From contig JAJDBI010000170.1 in the NCBI GenBank assembly GCA_029261435.1, positions 1-5,755 on the forward strand: 5,755 nucleotides of DNA, written 5' to 3'. Positions 5,528-5,755 of the stretch are shown here, piece by piece. The first letter of the stretch is position 1. Each line of letters opens with the position of its first letter. The position numbers and the translations under genes were made by a program. Under the pieces are notes generated by a model that saw nothing but the letters and a program-made list of their open reading frames with translations, ran no database searches and was not told the origin of the DNA. Origin of the DNA: Nitrospinaceae bacterium (GTDB lineage: Bacteria; Nitrospinota; Nitrospinia; Nitrospinales; VA-1).

Positions 5528-5620
5528 AATTCTCAACAAAATGCACCGAGTATTGTGGAGAGATCGCAGACAGGTGTCCTTGAAGGAGAGCGTTGTCAGT
5601 CACCCCTATAATTGAGAATT
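5528..5620. repeat. 9-bp inverted repeat enclosing 75 bases
   Basis: AATTCTCAA (5528-5536) and TTGAGAATT (5612-5620) are perfect inverted arms. The enclosed sequence is more GC-rich than its surroundings and contains the small stem TCCT-TGA-AGGA (5577-5587), itself flanked by GACA (5568-5571) and TGTC (5594-5597). The arrangement resembles a closed structured element, but I recognise no known RNA family and no clear promoter or terminator belongs to it. Confidence 0.3.
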
Positions 5621-5755
5621 CCGGCAGAGGTTCTACTTCAAATACTTTCAGAACTGGATTTAGATACAACCCAGAAAAAATCAAACCATATCATGTAAAT
5701 ATTAATAGACATTGCCCACGTATATTTGTATAGCGATTATAACAATAATCTCTCT

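Overview
This window looks like a piece of chromosome from a Gram-negative bacterium. The evidence is a membrane chemoreceptor with a c-type heme motif (the heme would be attached outside the cytoplasm), a near-consensus sigma-54 promoter, and genes for the indirect tRNA amidation pathway (GatCAB). GatA and GatC are too widely distributed to name a lineage. A Deltaproteobacteria- or Nitrospinota-like origin is a guess from sequence style only. No mobile element, CRISPR array, tRNA or rRNA is visible.

Layout. Positions 1-335 are a self-contained small unit: an extended -10 sigma-70-type promoter (44-72), a 68-residue lysine-rich protein (113-319), and a strong GC-rich hairpin touching its stop codon. 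Positions 336-533 are a leader with a 7-bp inverted repeat. It is followed by gatC (534-812) and gatA (941-2389), two subunits of the Glu-tRNA(Gln)/Asp-tRNA(Asn) amidotransferase. gatB is not in the window. The 541-base stretch 2390-2930 has no convincing gene. It is AT-rich and carries a 21-bp palindrome, several smaller inverted repeats and a sigma-54 -24/-12 element. It reads as the control region of the next gene.

Positions 2931-5420 encode an 829-residue methyl-accepting chemotaxis protein. Its extracytoplasmic sensor combines a PilJ/NarX-type box with a DUF3365/Tll0287-like domain carrying one CxxCH heme-attachment motif. On the cytoplasmic side there is a HAMP domain, a second HAMP-like segment, a long charged coiled coil, another HAMP-like module, and a complete signalling hairpin. 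The gene ends at a textbook intrinsic terminator (5449-5477). The last 278 bases are non-coding or hold at most a short gene remnant.

How it fits together. gatC and gatA are housekeeping genes for translation fidelity. The chemoreceptor is an independent single-gene unit. I infer that it senses a redox state, a small gas or an oxidised nitrogen species through heme and/or the PilJ-type pocket. The sigma-54 promoter suggests that its expression depends on an enhancer-binding activator. The most interesting part of the window is this pairing of an unusual heme-c chemoreceptor with a structured sigma-54 control region.
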